This document shows positions 27,547 to 37,864 of a DNA stretch of 58,965 nucleotides, piece after piece; positions within the stretch are counted from its first letter, which is position 1; every line of letters begins with the position of its first letter. The notes under the pieces were generated by a model. That model saw nothing but the letters and a program-made list of their open reading frames with translations. It had not been told where the DNA came from and ran no database searches. A program made the translations under genes and the position numbers. The stretch comes from Myxococcota bacterium (GTDB lineage Bacteria; Myxococcota_A; Bradymonadia; UBA7976; UBA1532): contig JAHJCH010000354.1 of assembly GCA_018813065.1 (NCBI GenBank), positions 1 through 58,965 of the forward strand, in the 5' to 3' direction.

Positions 27547-27886
27547 AAGCGCGCTGCTCTCCCGAGTTTTGGGCAAAACTCAAAACTCAAGCGCGTTGCA
27601 CACCCGCGTTTTGGGCAAAAACTCAAAACCCAAGCGCGTTGCTCTCCAAAGTTTTGGGCAAAACTCAAAACCCAAGCGCGCTGCTCTCCAAAGTTTTGGG
27701 CAAAACTCAAAAACCCAAGCGCGCTGTTCTCCCAAGTTTTGGGCAAAACTCAAAACCCAAGCGCGTTGCTCTCCCGCGTTTTGGACAAAAATTAAAACCC
27801 AAGCGCGTTGCGTGCCCGCGTTTTGGGCAAAAATTCCAAACCCAAGCGCGTTGCGTGCCCGCGCTTTGGGCAAAACTCAAAGCGCG
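27547..27886. repeat. Eight tandem ~42-43-bp repeats with internal inverted repeat
   Basis: AAGCGCG starts at 27547, 27589, 27632, 27674, 27717, 27759, 27801, 27844 (periods 42/43/42/43/42/42/43); core AGTTTTG-GG-CAAAACT. Confidence 0.95.
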
Positions 27887-27963
27887 GCGGCCAGGACATA
27901 AAGCCGAAAATGAAGAGATGAATTAACAGGGCTGCCGCTGAGCTTGGCGATGAAGAGAGGACT

Positions 27964-28542
27964 TCACGCCCCGCGAGGCCTGTCCCCCGAGATCATCTCA
28001 GAGACGATCCCACGCTGGCCGCGCTGCTCGCCCGCGAAGACCCCGATGATGTGCGCGGCGGCAAAGGCAACGACGCCCCAAGCCAATTGCTCATGCGCCC
28101 CCTTGATTCCCCCCATGACCGCCTTGGACAATCCCAGGCTGGAGGCGAAGTAGAGCGTTAGGCCGCTGAGCGCCATCACCGCCAAGATCCCATAGACCAC
28201 CACGTAGACACGGCGCACCCAGACCATATGAGGATCATCGCTGGCGCCGCCGCCGTCGCCGCCCCGCAGGTGCATCACAAGCCGCCATAGCAGAAGCGCG
28301 CTGAAGGCAAAGCCCAGGGCGTAGTGCCACCACCACATCGGCGCCCGCACGGCCTTGGCTAATGCGCTGGCCTGATCATCGGTAATCGTGATGTTAAGCG
28401 CAGCCAGCTTCGCAGAGAGGATCTGCGCGTTCGTTCGCCAGCTGAGGAAGGTCTTGCGCAGGAAGAATGTTCCCAGTAATCCGAATAATACAAGGGCGTG
28501 TAGCCAGTGCCACGCTCTAAGCTGTAAGGGGTATTTTTTCAT
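27964..28542 (-). CDS. Cytochrome b561/Ni-hydrogenase-type membrane cytochrome b
   Basis: MKKYPLQLRAWHWLHALVLFGLLGTFF, WWWHYALGFAFSALLLWRLVMH, hydrophobic helices with paired His. Confidence 0.75.
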   Translation of the reverse strand: MKKYPLQLRAWHWLHALVLFGLLGTFFLRKTFLSWRTNAQILSAKLAALNITITDDQASALAKAVRAPMWWWHYALGFAFSALLLWRLVMHLRGGDGGGASDDPHMVWVRRVYVVVYGILAVMALSGLTLYFASSLGLSKAVMGGIKGAHEQLAWGVVAFAAAHIIGVFAGEQRGQRGIVSEMISGDRPRGA

Positions 28543-28946
28543 GATAATGATGATTCCTTATTCTTAAGCCCATATATCCACGATTCCATCACGCTGGTGA
28601 GTGCATCGACGGGCGGCTCCATAAACGTCAAGAAGAAGCGATCGCCCATATCCGCGACGCCAATGCTGCGCGGGCGCACAGCGAGCGCTCTCGGGTCAAG
28701 GAGCTTGGGGCCAAAACAAAAAACAACCAGCTTGGCGCCTTTGATCTCCGGGATAATTACGCCATCTTCAAGCTGTTCGGTGTGAGCGTAATGATCAAAT
28801 AGTCCAATATAGGCGCCTTTAGGGTGGTGTTTGACTTTGTTGATAAAGTAATCACAGATTTCATTTAGATTGTCGTGGTTTGTTTCTGTTTTAAGGATTT
28901 CAATTGTCCGAATTGGATATTTATCCATAAATATACTTTGGTTCAT
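28539..28946 (-). CDS. Hypothetical protein, coupled to cytochrome b gene
   Basis: 135-aa ORF (MNQSIFMDKYPIRTIEILKTETNHDNLNEICDYFINKVKHHPKG...) overlapping the downstream start; possibly DUF6858-like. Confidence 0.65.
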   Translation of the reverse strand: MNQSIFMDKYPIRTIEILKTETNHDNLNEICDYFINKVKHHPKGAYIGLFDHYAHTEQLEDGVIIPEIKGAKLVVFCFGPKLLDPRALAVRPRSIGVADMGDRFFLTFMEPPVDALTSVMESWIYGLKNKESSLS

Positions 28947-29193
28947 GGCTCAGTCCCCTTTTCTTTGGCTTTATGTTTGTTTATCGCGATGGATTTATTG
29001 ATTTTTATCGTTCTGTGCATCGACGCGCCGTGATCAGCCGCCAAGTTAAGGATATAAGTCAAGAAATGCAATCAAGTTCTTCGCCCCATGCCGCCAAGGC
29101 GGCCTTCGATGTCGCGCGCCCCATGTTCGGAATCGTTGATTCAACGCCGCCCTCGCCCTACCATGCCGCGACGCGTCATCGATGAGGGTCGTT

Positions 29194-30990
29194 ATGCAAT
29201 TTATCACCGAGCTTAAGCGCACCCACTCCGCAGGCCAGCTGCGCGGCGTGGACGCGGGTAAAGAGGTCGTCTTGATGGGCTGGGTCAAGGCCCGCCGCGA
29301 GCACGGCGGCGCCACCTTCGTCGATCTGCGCGATCGCGATGGCTTCACCCAGCTGCGCTTTGACCAAAGCCTTAACGCCGATCTCTATGAGCAGGCCAAG
29401 CAGATCCGCCCCGAGTTCGTCATCGCGGTTCAAGGGCGCGTCGAGAGCCGCGGTGAGATGATCAACCCCGAGATGGCCACAGGGGAGATCGAGGTCGTGG
29501 TGCAGCGGCTGGAGATCTTTAACGCCGCTAAGACCCCCCCTTTCCAGATCCGCGATGACGTAGAGGTCAATGAGGATCTGCGCCTGCGTTATCGCTTCCT
29601 CGATCTGCGCCGCGATGGGATGCAGGCCATCCTCAAGACGCGCTCTCAGACCAACCGCGCGGTGCGTGAGCACCTCTTGGATCATGGCTTCTTGGAGCTT
29701 GAGACGCCGATCTTGACCAAGGCGACGCCCGAGGGCGCGCGGGATTATCTCGTCCCCAGCCGCATCCACGCTGGCAGCTTCTACGCCCTGCCCCAGAGCC
29801 CCCAGCTGTTTAAGCAGCTCTTTATGGTGGCGGGTTATGAGCGTTATTTTCAGATCTGCAAGTGCTTCCGCGATGAGGATCTGCGCGCGGATCGTCAGCC
29901 CGAGTTTACGCAGATCGACATCGAGATGTCCTTTGTCGAGCCCGAGGACATCTACGCGATGGTCGAGGGGATGCTTAAGCGCATCTTTAAAGAGGTCAAG
30001 GGCCTCGATATCGACACGCCCTTTAAGCGTTATACCTATGATGAGGCGATGGCGCGCTACGGCAGCGATAAGCCGGATCTGCGCTTTGGCTTAGAGCTTC
30101 AAGATGTCTCCGATGTGGTCGCTGAGTGTGGCTTCAGCGTCTTCACCGGCGCCATCCAAAGCGGCGGTCAGGTCAAGGCCCTGCGCCTCCCCGGCGGCGG
30201 CGATCTCTCTCGCGGGCAGATCGATAAGCTGGCGGATGTGGTCAAGATCTATGGCGCTAAGGGCCTGGCGTGGATGCGCAAGAAGGCCGATGGCAGCTGG
30301 CAATCGCCCTTCGCTAAGCAGCTCAGCGAGGCGGAGCGCGCGGCGATTGAGGCGCGGCTGGGGATCGAGGCCGAGGACGTGGCCTTCTTCGTCGCTGATA
30401 AGCCCAGCGTCGTCGCCGCCAGCCTCGGCGCGCTGCGCCTCAAGCTCGGTCAACAGCTGGGGCTGATCGACAAGGACGCGTACGCCTTCTGCTGGGTGAC
30501 CGACTTCCCCTCCTTTGAGTACGACGAGGAGGCCAAGCGCTGGGTGGCGATCCATCACCCCTTCACCTCGCCGCGCCGCGCCGATATCTCCTTGATGGAG
30601 ACTGATCCCGGCGCGGTCTATGCCCAGGCGTATGACGTGGTGCTCAACGGCTATGAGCTGGGCGGCGGCAGCATCCGTATCCATGAGGAGGCGGTGCAGT
30701 CCAAGGTCTTCGAGCTGCTGGGCCTCTCTAAAGAGGAGAGCCGCGCCAAGTTCGGCTTCCTCCTCGACGCCCTGAGCTATGGCACGCCCCCCCACGGCGG
30801 GATCGCCCTGGGGATGGACCGCCTGATCATGCTCCTGACAGGCACCGACAACATCCGCGACGTCATCGCCTTCCCCAAGACCCTCAAGGCGAGCTGCGCG
30901 ATGACCAATGCCCCGTCGAGCGTGGATCAGCTCCAGCTCGATGAGGTCCACATCGCGCTCAAGCGCGCCTCGACGCCGGTTGAGGCGTAA
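29194..30990 (+). CDS. aspS: Aspartyl-tRNA synthetase
   Basis: GWVKARREHGGATFVDLRDRDG, FLDLRRDGMQ, YFQICKCFRDEDLRADRQPEFTQIDIEMSF, GIALGMDRLIMLLTG. Confidence 0.97.
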   Translation: MQFITELKRTHSAGQLRGVDAGKEVVLMGWVKARREHGGATFVDLRDRDGFTQLRFDQSLNADLYEQAKQIRPEFVIAVQGRVESRGEMINPEMATGEIEVVVQRLEIFNAAKTPPFQIRDDVEVNEDLRLRYRFLDLRRDGMQAILKTRSQTNRAVREHLLDHGFLELETPILTKATPEGARDYLVPSRIHAGSFYALPQSPQLFKQLFMVAGYERYFQICKCFRDEDLRADRQPEFTQIDIEMSFVEPEDIYAMVEGMLKRIFKEVKGLDIDTPFKRYTYDEAMARYGSDKPDLRFGLELQDVSDVVAECGFSVFTGAIQSGGQVKALRLPGGGDLSRGQIDKLADVVKIYGAKGLAWMRKKADGSWQSPFAKQLSEAERAAIEARLGIEAEDVAFFVADKPSVVAASLGALRLKLGQQLGLIDKDAYAFCWVTDFPSFEYDEEAKRWVAIHHPFTSPRRADISLMETDPGAVYAQAYDVVLNGYELGGGSIRIHEEAVQSKVFELLGLSKEESRAKFGFLLDALSYGTPPHGGIALGMDRLIMLLTGTDNIRDVIAFPKTLKASCAMTNAPSSVDQLQLDEVHIALKRASTPVEA

Positions 30991-31042
30991 GCCGAGCCGC
31001 CTCCATACGCTGCCATAGACCTGGGCCTTTCCAGGAGCGAAT

Positions 31043-32671
31043 ATGCAACAACGAGAGTTGGATCTGATCGTCATTGGCGGTGGCGTCAATGGCGTCGGTG
31101 TCGCCCGAGATGCCGCCCGTCGAGGGCTGCGCGTCGGGCTCTTTGAGCGCGGCGATCTCGGCGCGGGCACCAGCGGCGCCTCCAGCGGGATGATCCACGG
31201 CGGCATCCGCTATCTGGAGACAGACCGCGCCACCACGCATAAGTCCTGCCTTGATTCGGGCTATATCCAGCAGATCGCCCCTCACCTCCTCTTCCGCATC
31301 CCGGTGATCTTCCCCCTGCTGAGCTGGATGCCACGGGGGCGGATCTTAAATGAGCTGGCCTTTGTTTATTTCCAGGCCTATGACCGCTTTCAGCCCCTCA
31401 AGCGCGGCAAGCGCGCGGCGAAGCTGACGCGCGAGGAGGTCCTGCGGCTGGAGCCCGGCGTCCACCCCGACGTGACCGGGGGCGTCAGCACCGATGAGTG
31501 GGGGATCGATGTCTTTCGCCTCTGCCTGCTCAACGCCCTCGATGCTCAAGCGCATGGCGCGGAGATCCACCTTTATCATCAGGTCGAGGGGCTCTTGCGT
31601 GATCCCAGCGGGCGCGTGCTGGGTGTGCGCGTGCGCGATCTCAAGACCGGCACTGTTGATGAGCGCCGCGCGCGGATCGTGTTTAACGCGGCGGGGCCTT
31701 GGGCGGATAAGGTGGCGGGCTTGGCCGGGGCGAGGGTGCCGATGCGCCCTGGCAAGGGGATTCACCTTGTGTTGGATCGGCGGATCGTCAACTACGCCCT
31801 GTTGGCCTCCGCCGCCGATGGTCGCCAGGTCTTCTTGGAGCCCTACGGGCAAGAGACGTGGATCGGCACCACCGACACGGACTTCTACGGCGATCCCGGC
31901 GAGGTGGTGGCCCATCACGATGAGGTGATGTATCTGCTGGAGGCCATCGAGACGGTCTTCCCCGCCATCCGTCAGCATCGTATCGTGCGCGCCTTCGCCG
32001 GGGTGCGCCCCACGCTGCGTAAGTACGGCCCCGCGCCCGACGCTCTCAGTCGCCGTCATGAGGTCTTTGATCACAGCGGCGAGGGCGCGCCGGGGCTGAT
32101 GAGCATGGGCGGCGGCAAGCTGGCGGCTTATCGTCTGATGGCCGAGGAGGCCACCGACGCCATCCTCAAGGGGCTCAACCGCAGCGTCGGTGAGCGCAGC
32201 ACGCACACCGCGCCCTTGCCCGGCGGTGAGTCCACGCCCGACGTCGCCGATGTCGCCACCCGCGCGGGCATCGCGCCTTATACCGCCGCGCGGCTGATCC
32301 ACCGCCACGGCGCGCGCGTGGAGGCCATCGTCGAGCGCGTGGCGCGCGACCCGGAGTCGAGGCAGATCGTCTGTCAATGTGAGCCGGTCATTGAAGCCGA
32401 GATCGAGCATGCCTTGGCGCATGAGCGTGTCTCTACGCTGGAGGATCTCCGCCGCCGCACGCGCTGCGGTGGGGGGGCCTGCCAAGGGGTTCGTTGCGCT
32501 CACCGCGCCGCGCGGCTCATCGCCCGCCACGAAGGCGCCGATGAGGGGCGCGTCATCGATCTGCTGGCGGACTTCGCTCAGGCTCGTTGGAGGGAGCAAG
32601 CGCCGGTGGCGGGGCATCAAAACTTGCCTCATCTGGAGCGCTTTCGTTGGCGATTTAAAGGGTTCTTATGA
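31043..32671 (+). CDS. glpA: Anaerobic glycerol-3-phosphate dehydrogenase, subunit A-like
   Basis: LIVIGGGVNGVGVARDAARRGL, GASSGMIHGGIRYLE; C-terminal CQC...CGGGACQGVRC Fe-S region. Confidence 0.88.
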   Translation: MQQRELDLIVIGGGVNGVGVARDAARRGLRVGLFERGDLGAGTSGASSGMIHGGIRYLETDRATTHKSCLDSGYIQQIAPHLLFRIPVIFPLLSWMPRGRILNELAFVYFQAYDRFQPLKRGKRAAKLTREEVLRLEPGVHPDVTGGVSTDEWGIDVFRLCLLNALDAQAHGAEIHLYHQVEGLLRDPSGRVLGVRVRDLKTGTVDERRARIVFNAAGPWADKVAGLAGARVPMRPGKGIHLVLDRRIVNYALLASAADGRQVFLEPYGQETWIGTTDTDFYGDPGEVVAHHDEVMYLLEAIETVFPAIRQHRIVRAFAGVRPTLRKYGPAPDALSRRHEVFDHSGEGAPGLMSMGGGKLAAYRLMAEEATDAILKGLNRSVGERSTHTAPLPGGESTPDVADVATRAGIAPYTAARLIHRHGARVEAIVERVARDPESRQIVCQCEPVIEAEIEHALAHERVSTLEDLRRRTRCGGGACQGVRCAHRAARLIARHEGADEGRVIDLLADFAQARWREQAPVAGHQNLPHLERFRWRFKGFL

Positions 32672-33753
32672 AGGTCACGGTCATCGGCGGTGGGCTCGCT
32701 GGATCTATGGCGGCGGCGCGGCTGGCTGCCTCTGGGCGTTGTCAGGTGACGCTCTATCCGGGGCGGCCCGGCTCTACGGCCTTGCACTCCGGGGGCTGGT
32801 ACTTCGGCTTCGAGCGCCTCAAGGGCGAGGGCGCCTTGGCGCGGGCTGAGGCCGCCTTCGCTTGCCTCAAGCGGGGGCTGGCAGAGCTGGAGATCGAGGC
32901 GGGGCCGTTTCGGCTCTATGACGAGGATGGCTTTCAACAGAAGGTGGACGCGGCGGCGCGGACACACCGAGGCGCGCTGAGCGAGGCGACGCCGGTGCTG
33001 TGCCTGCGTGGGCGAGGGCGTGACTTTGCGCGGGCCACAGGGCGGCCTCGCTTAGAGGTCAACTGGCCGCCTTCGGATGATCAAGATCGCTCATCAGCCT
33101 TCCTCGCCCGTCAGCTTGATCGGCCTGAGGCGCGGGGGCCACTCCTGGAGGCCATCAAGGCCAGCCCGCTGCGAGGCCAAGGGCTGCTGTGTCCGCCAAT
33201 CCTGGGCGTGCAGGCCGCCGCGCAGGTCCACGCGGCGCTTGAGGAGGCCGCAGGTGGCCCGGTGGTGGAGGCCCTCGCCGACACGCCCTCCGCGCCTGGC
33301 TTGCGGCTGACGCGGGCGCTCAGCCGCTGGGTGATCCGCGCCGGTGTGCAGATCAGCGCCACGCCTTTCTTCGAGGTGGGCCAGCGCGACATCGCCTCGC
33401 GCTTTGATGAGGTGTTTCAAGCCGACGCGGTGATCCTGGCCACAGGGGGTTATCTCGGCGGCGGGCTGACCAGCCAACGGCCTGTGCGTGAGGCGGTGTT
33501 TGATCTCGACTTGACGCCACAGCCGGATGATCCCATCCGCGCGGCGGGGGCGAGGGGCGCTGGTCCGCTCTTCGAGGTGGGGGTGTTCGTCGATGAGGCG
33601 CTGCGCCCCTGCGATCCTTCTGGGCGGGCGCATCATCCTCGGCTCTATGCGGTGGGCGATGTCATCGGCGGGCCTGGGCCATTGGGGGCCTCGGCCCGCA
33701 GTGGCCGGGCGATCTTGACGGCCTATGCGGTGTCAGAGGCGCTCTTGGCATGA
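32668..33753 (+). CDS. glpB: Glycerol-3-phosphate dehydrogenase subunit B-like flavoprotein
   Basis: VTVIGGGLAGSMAAARLAASG, AVILATGGYLGGGL, LYAVGDVIGGPGPLG; overlaps glpA stop. Confidence 0.8.
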   Translation: MKVTVIGGGLAGSMAAARLAASGRCQVTLYPGRPGSTALHSGGWYFGFERLKGEGALARAEAAFACLKRGLAELEIEAGPFRLYDEDGFQQKVDAAARTHRGALSEATPVLCLRGRGRDFARATGRPRLEVNWPPSDDQDRSSAFLARQLDRPEARGPLLEAIKASPLRGQGLLCPPILGVQAAAQVHAALEEAAGGPVVEALADTPSAPGLRLTRALSRWVIRAGVQISATPFFEVGQRDIASRFDEVFQADAVILATGGYLGGGLTSQRPVREAVFDLDLTPQPDDPIRAAGARGAGPLFEVGVFVDEALRPCDPSGRAHHPRLYAVGDVIGGPGPLGASARSGRAILTAYAVSEALLA

Positions 33754-33781
33754 TCACCCACTCGTTAAAGCGACACATGCG

Positions 33782-34186
33782 ATGAATTGGAAGCACATCT
33801 ACAGCTATGCCCACCTGATCTTGGCCTTTTGGCTGCGGCAACTGCGGCGCATCTATCGCCCAGGCGATAACGGCGGCGCGGCGCGCTTCCTGGAGAACTA
33901 CGCCCCCGAGGGCATGGCGCCGCTGAGCCTGGAGGCGGAGGCGGCGCTCCAGCGGGCGGGCCGCTGCATCCACTGTGGGCTCTGTGAGGCCACTCATGAT
34001 GATCCCCTGGTGGTCTGGATCGATCACAGCCGCGCCTTGGCGCACCGCGCCCACCTCGACGCCGCCCGCCCCTCGGGGCCTCAAGCAGAGGGCTTCCTCT
34101 GCCCCATGGGCCTCGATCCCAGCGAGCTGGCGCTGATCCTGGCGCCCATGCCGATGACGCTCATCGCGCCTGGCAGTGACCATTGA
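33782..34186 (+). CDS. Small Fe-S protein following glpAB
   Basis: CIHCGLC motif with distal CP (FLCPMGLDP); 134 aa. Confidence 0.65.
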   Translation: MNWKHIYSYAHLILAFWLRQLRRIYRPGDNGGAARFLENYAPEGMAPLSLEAEAALQRAGRCIHCGLCEATHDDPLVVWIDHSRALAHRAHLDAARPSGPQAEGFLCPMGLDPSELALILAPMPMTLIAPGSDH

Positions 34187-34949
34187 GGTGATCGTCGAGG
34201 GGCAGCGTCGCGCGCGTGGAGACGCCCTCAAGCAGCTCGGGGCGGATCGCCTTGATAAAGTGATCCCCCAGCTCGCGGGGATACCACTCGAAGAGGGGGT
34301 TGAGCGCCAAGGTGTCGCCCTCGCGCTTCACCCAGCGTGGGTGGGCCAGGGCGCGGCGCGCCAAGGCGTCGAGCTGGGCCGTCAACGTCGCCTCCTCCAG
34401 CGCCTCGCGCAGCATCATCGGCGCGCTGACGCTGCCCTTTGACAGCGCCAGGCGGATCGCGGGGTGGAGGTGGGCCAGGGCGCTGATCTGCTCATCGGCC
34501 AAGGCGCTGAGCGTTGTTTCTTCTTCGCCCATCAAGAAGGACACGCGGTAGAAGAACCCGTCGAAGGGGTACAGATCCGCGACGCGCGCCAAGGGGCAGC
34601 GTTGGCGCAGCTCGGCGAGGAGGAAGGCGTTGTAGGCGTTGATGTAATAGGCCAGCCGCGCCGCCTCGGTCTTAAAGCGGTGCGGCGCGCTCTTGGGGCT
34701 GGCGGCGCGCAGCTGCCCCAGGTAGCGATCCAGCGCCTCGGGGTGCGCCCGCAGCGCCCCATAGTCCACGTCGCCGGCTTCATCGACGATGCCCTTGAGC
34801 GCCTCGGTGAGCTGGGCGTGGCTGAAGCCCTTGCCCTCTGGGGGCACCGGCGCGGGGCGCGGCCCCTCGACCCCGCCAGGGCGCAGGAGAAAGAGGCCAA
34901 CCGCGAGCAGGCTGGCGAGGCCAATGAGCCAGAGTGACTTGAGGTGCAT
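34161..34949 (-). CDS. DUF547 domain protein, exported
   Basis: N-terminal hydrophobic segment; AYYINAYNAFLLAEL, LSKGSVSAPMM, FEWYPRELG. Confidence 0.75.
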   Translation of the reverse strand: MHLKSLWLIGLASLLAVGLFLLRPGGVEGPRPAPVPPEGKGFSHAQLTEALKGIVDEAGDVDYGALRAHPEALDRYLGQLRAASPKSAPHRFKTEAARLAYYINAYNAFLLAELRQRCPLARVADLYPFDGFFYRVSFLMGEEETTLSALADEQISALAHLHPAIRLALSKGSVSAPMMLREALEEATLTAQLDALARRALAHPRWVKREGDTLALNPLFEWYPRELGDHFIKAIRPELLEGVSTRATLPLDDHLNGHCQAR

Positions 34950-35020
34950 GGCGCCTCTCGGCTGGGTGTGTTGGGGCGAATCTATCGGCCCTCAGGGCGA
35001 AAGACGAGGGGGACGCGCCC

Positions 35021-35626
35021 TTAGGTGGGCAGGAGGGCGCCGACGCCGCGCCCATCGAGGATGTCACGCACTTGCAGCCGCGCGCGATGCAGCCGTGACT
35101 TGATCGCCGAGATCGACAGCCCCGAGCGCGCCTGGATCTGCCGCAAGTCCAAGCCGTCGAGCACCCAGAAGTTGAGGATGTCTTTGTACTTGGGCGGCAA
35201 GGCCTCGATGGCCTCCTCGATGGCCTCGGTCAGCTGAAGCGCCATGGCCGCTTGATCGGGCTCGCCCGAGCTGAGCCGCCCCTGTAGGAGCGTCGCCTCA
35301 GGGGGCAGGATCTCCGGCGCCTCCTCCAGCGCGCTGAGGCGGCGGCGCTTGCGGCTGCGCAGGTGCATCCGAATGCAGTTGGCCCCCACCTGGTAGAGCC
35401 AGGCGCTAAAGCGCGCCTCGCCCCGATAGGTCTCCAGCCGCGTAAAGGCGCGCAGGAGCGTCTCTTGGGCGACATCCTCGGCCTCATCCAGATCCCCCAC
35501 CGCGCGCGCCGCCCGCCAGTAAATCTGCTCGCGGTAGGGCTCCACCAGCGCTCTGAAGGCCCGCCCCGAGCCCGCCTTGGCCTCGGCTAAGAGCTGGGCC
35601 TCTCTCTCTTGGGATATGTGCATCAA
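35021..35626 (-). CDS. ECF-type RNA polymerase sigma factor
   Basis: DLDEAEDVAQETLLRAFTRLETYRGEARFSAWLYQVGANCIRMHLRSRKRR; region 4 LPPKYKDILNFWVLDGLDLRQIQARSGLSISAIKSRLHRAR. Confidence 0.92.
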   Translation of the reverse strand: MMHISQEREAQLLAEAKAGSGRAFRALVEPYREQIYWRAARAVGDLDEAEDVAQETLLRAFTRLETYRGEARFSAWLYQVGANCIRMHLRSRKRRRLSALEEAPEILPPEATLLQGRLSSGEPDQAAMALQLTEAIEEAIEALPPKYKDILNFWVLDGLDLRQIQARSGLSISAIKSRLHRARLQVRDILDGRGVGALLPT

Positions 35627-35793
35627 ATGGCTCCGGTGGATGGTGCTGGTCAGGCAACGGCGGATCGGTTAGATCCTCTCTCTCGAATACGGCCGAACGA
35701 GGGCGCCGGCGTCTCCATTCCGCGCCGCCTGCTTTTCCGACTGGGCCGCTCTAAAACCATCGCGCGCGCGTGAAATAGGACCCAAGGCGCCCC

Positions 35794-37128
35794 ATGTCAC
35801 TCCCTCAACGCACCCAGACGCTCATCATCGGCGCGGGCCTCGCAGGCCTCTCCACCGCGCTCCACCTCGACGGCGAGGCCCTCCTCCTCGATGGCCTCGA
35901 TCGCGTCGGCGGCGCGGCGCGCAGCGAGCGCTTTGAGGGCTTTACCTTTGATCTGACAGGGCACTGGCTCCACCTGCGTGATCCGCAAATCCGCGCGCTG
36001 ATCCTCGGCCTGCTGGGGCCGGATCATTTCGTTGAGATCGAGCGCAAGAGCCGCATCTGGTCCCACGGGGTCTACACGCGCTATCCCTTCCAGTCCAACC
36101 TTCATGGCCTGCCACCAGCGGTGATCAAGGCCTGCGTGATGGGCGCCATTGAGGCCAGGGGCGGGCGCGGCGAGGGCGTGGCCGAGCGCGGCGAGGGCGT
36201 GGCCGAGCCCGAGGGCTTCGCCGATTGGATTCGGTTCTACTTCGGCGAGGGCATCGCCGAGCACTTTATGATCCCCTACAACGCCCGGCTCTGGGGCGTC
36301 GCCGCCGAGGAGATCACCAGCCGCTGGTGTCAGCGCTTCGTGCCCCGCCCCAATCTGGAGCAGATCATCGCTGGCGCCGTGGGCTGTCACGCCGAGGGCG
36401 AGGGCTATAACGCGCGCTTTCTCTACCCCAAGGTGGGCGGCATCCAGAGCGTGCCCGAGGCCCTCGCCGACGCCGTAGGCCGCGCCCATATCCACCTCAA
36501 CACGCCGGTGACGCGGGTGGATCTCAAGGCGCGCTTCGTGGAGACGGCCAGCGGTCAGCGCGTGTACTTTGAGCGCCTGGTCAACACCGCGCCGTTGACG
36601 CGCTTCATCGATCTGCTCGCCGAGGCCCCCGCCGAGGTCCGCGCCGCCCGCGCCAAGCTGCGCGCCGCCGACACGGTTTACTTCAACGTGGGCGTGCGCG
36701 GCGCCTTGGGCCAGGATGACCATTGGATCTATGTGCCCGAGGCGTCCTGGCCGATGTACCGCGTCGGCGCCTTCAGCAACGCCCTGCCGGCCATGGCGCC
36801 CGAGGGCCACAGCTCGCTCTATGTGGAGCTGGCGGATCGCGACACCCCGCCTGAGGCGCTGGCGGGGCGGGTCAAGGCGGGCTTAGCCGCCATGGGGCTG
36901 TGTCAGCCTGAGCGAGTGCTGTTTATGCAGGCCCGCCGTATCCCAGAGGCCTATGTCATCTACGACTTTGACTATCACGCCAGCCGCGCGCTCATCCATG
37001 AGTGGCTTAACCATCAAGGGCTCTTGAGTATCGGTCGCTACGGCGATTGGAACTATTCTTCGATGGAAGACGCGCTCATCAACGGGCGCGACGCTGCGGC
37101 GCGTCTATCAGGAGGAGGTGAGGCGTGA
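35794..37128 (+). CDS. FAD-dependent amine-oxidase/UDP-galactopyranose mutase-like protein
   Basis: [41 protein letters not shown]. Confidence 0.82.
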   Translation: MSLPQRTQTLIIGAGLAGLSTALHLDGEALLLDGLDRVGGAARSERFEGFTFDLTGHWLHLRDPQIRALILGLLGPDHFVEIERKSRIWSHGVYTRYPFQSNLHGLPPAVIKACVMGAIEARGGRGEGVAERGEGVAEPEGFADWIRFYFGEGIAEHFMIPYNARLWGVAAEEITSRWCQRFVPRPNLEQIIAGAVGCHAEGEGYNARFLYPKVGGIQSVPEALADAVGRAHIHLNTPVTRVDLKARFVETASGQRVYFERLVNTAPLTRFIDLLAEAPAEVRAARAKLRAADTVYFNVGVRGALGQDDHWIYVPEASWPMYRVGAFSNALPAMAPEGHSSLYVELADRDTPPEALAGRVKAGLAAMGLCQPERVLFMQARRIPEAYVIYDFDYHASRALIHEWLNHQGLLSIGRYGDWNYSSMEDALINGRDAAARLSGGGEA

Positions 37129-37841
37129 CGCCCACTGTCTCAATCGTCATCCCGGTCTATAACGAAGAGTCGATCCTTGAAGCGTCCATTGAGGAGCTGA
37201 TTCATAAGCTAGAGGGCTTGGACTTTAGCTATGAGATCCTCATCGCGGAGAACGGCTCCAAGGATCGCACCATCGAGCTGGCCGAGGGCCTCGCCGCGCG
37301 CTACCCGCAGGTGAGCACCTTCTCCGCCAGCGAGGCCAACTATGGCAGGGCGCTGCGTGAGGGCATCCTCAAGGCGCGCGGCGAGTATGTCATCTGCGAC
37401 GAGATTGACCTCTGCGACGTGGACTTCTATCGCCTCGCCCTCGGCGCGCTGCGCTCAGGCACGGGCGTAGACTTCGTCGTCGGCAGCAAGCAGGCGCGCG
37501 GCGCCCATGACAACCGCCCCATCTATCGCCGCGCCGCCACCCGCGTGCTCAACGGTATGTTGCGGATCGCCGTGGGCTTTCGGGGCACCGACACCCACGG
37601 GCTCAAGGCGTTTCGGCGTGAGGCCTTGCTGGACGTGGTCAATGAGTGCGTCGTCGATCGCGATATGTTCGCCAGCGAGCTGGTCGTCCGCGTCCACCGC
37701 ACGGATCTGCGCTGGCTGGAGGTGCCCATCGACCTGGAGGAGAAGCGCCCCCCGTCGGTACACCTCTTTAAGCGGGTGCCGCACGTGCTCAAGAGCATCG
37801 CCAGGCTGACCTTGATCATCCGCGCGGGGAGAGATTTCTGA
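37125..37841 (+). CDS. Glycosyltransferase family 2
   Basis: [40 protein letters not shown]. Confidence 0.9.
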   Translation: MTPTVSIVIPVYNEESILEASIEELIHKLEGLDFSYEILIAENGSKDRTIELAEGLAARYPQVSTFSASEANYGRALREGILKARGEYVICDEIDLCDVDFYRLALGALRSGTGVDFVVGSKQARGAHDNRPIYRRAATRVLNGMLRIAVGFRGTDTHGLKAFRREALLDVVNECVVDRDMFASELVVRVHRTDLRWLEVPIDLEEKRPPSVHLFKRVPHVLKSIARLTLIIRAGRDF

Positions 37842-37864
37842 ACAAAAAAACAGCCAGCGTCGGC

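Noticed and set aside
27547-27886. Tandem array as a second CRISPR
   Set aside because: Periodicity is 42-43 bp of related sequence with no unique spacers of similar length.
27462-27926. Repeat-encoded proteins (QARCSPKFWAKLK / KTQNPSALLSK units)
   Set aside because: The tandem array is open in several frames at once, so openness is a by-product of the repeat; no frame is favoured.
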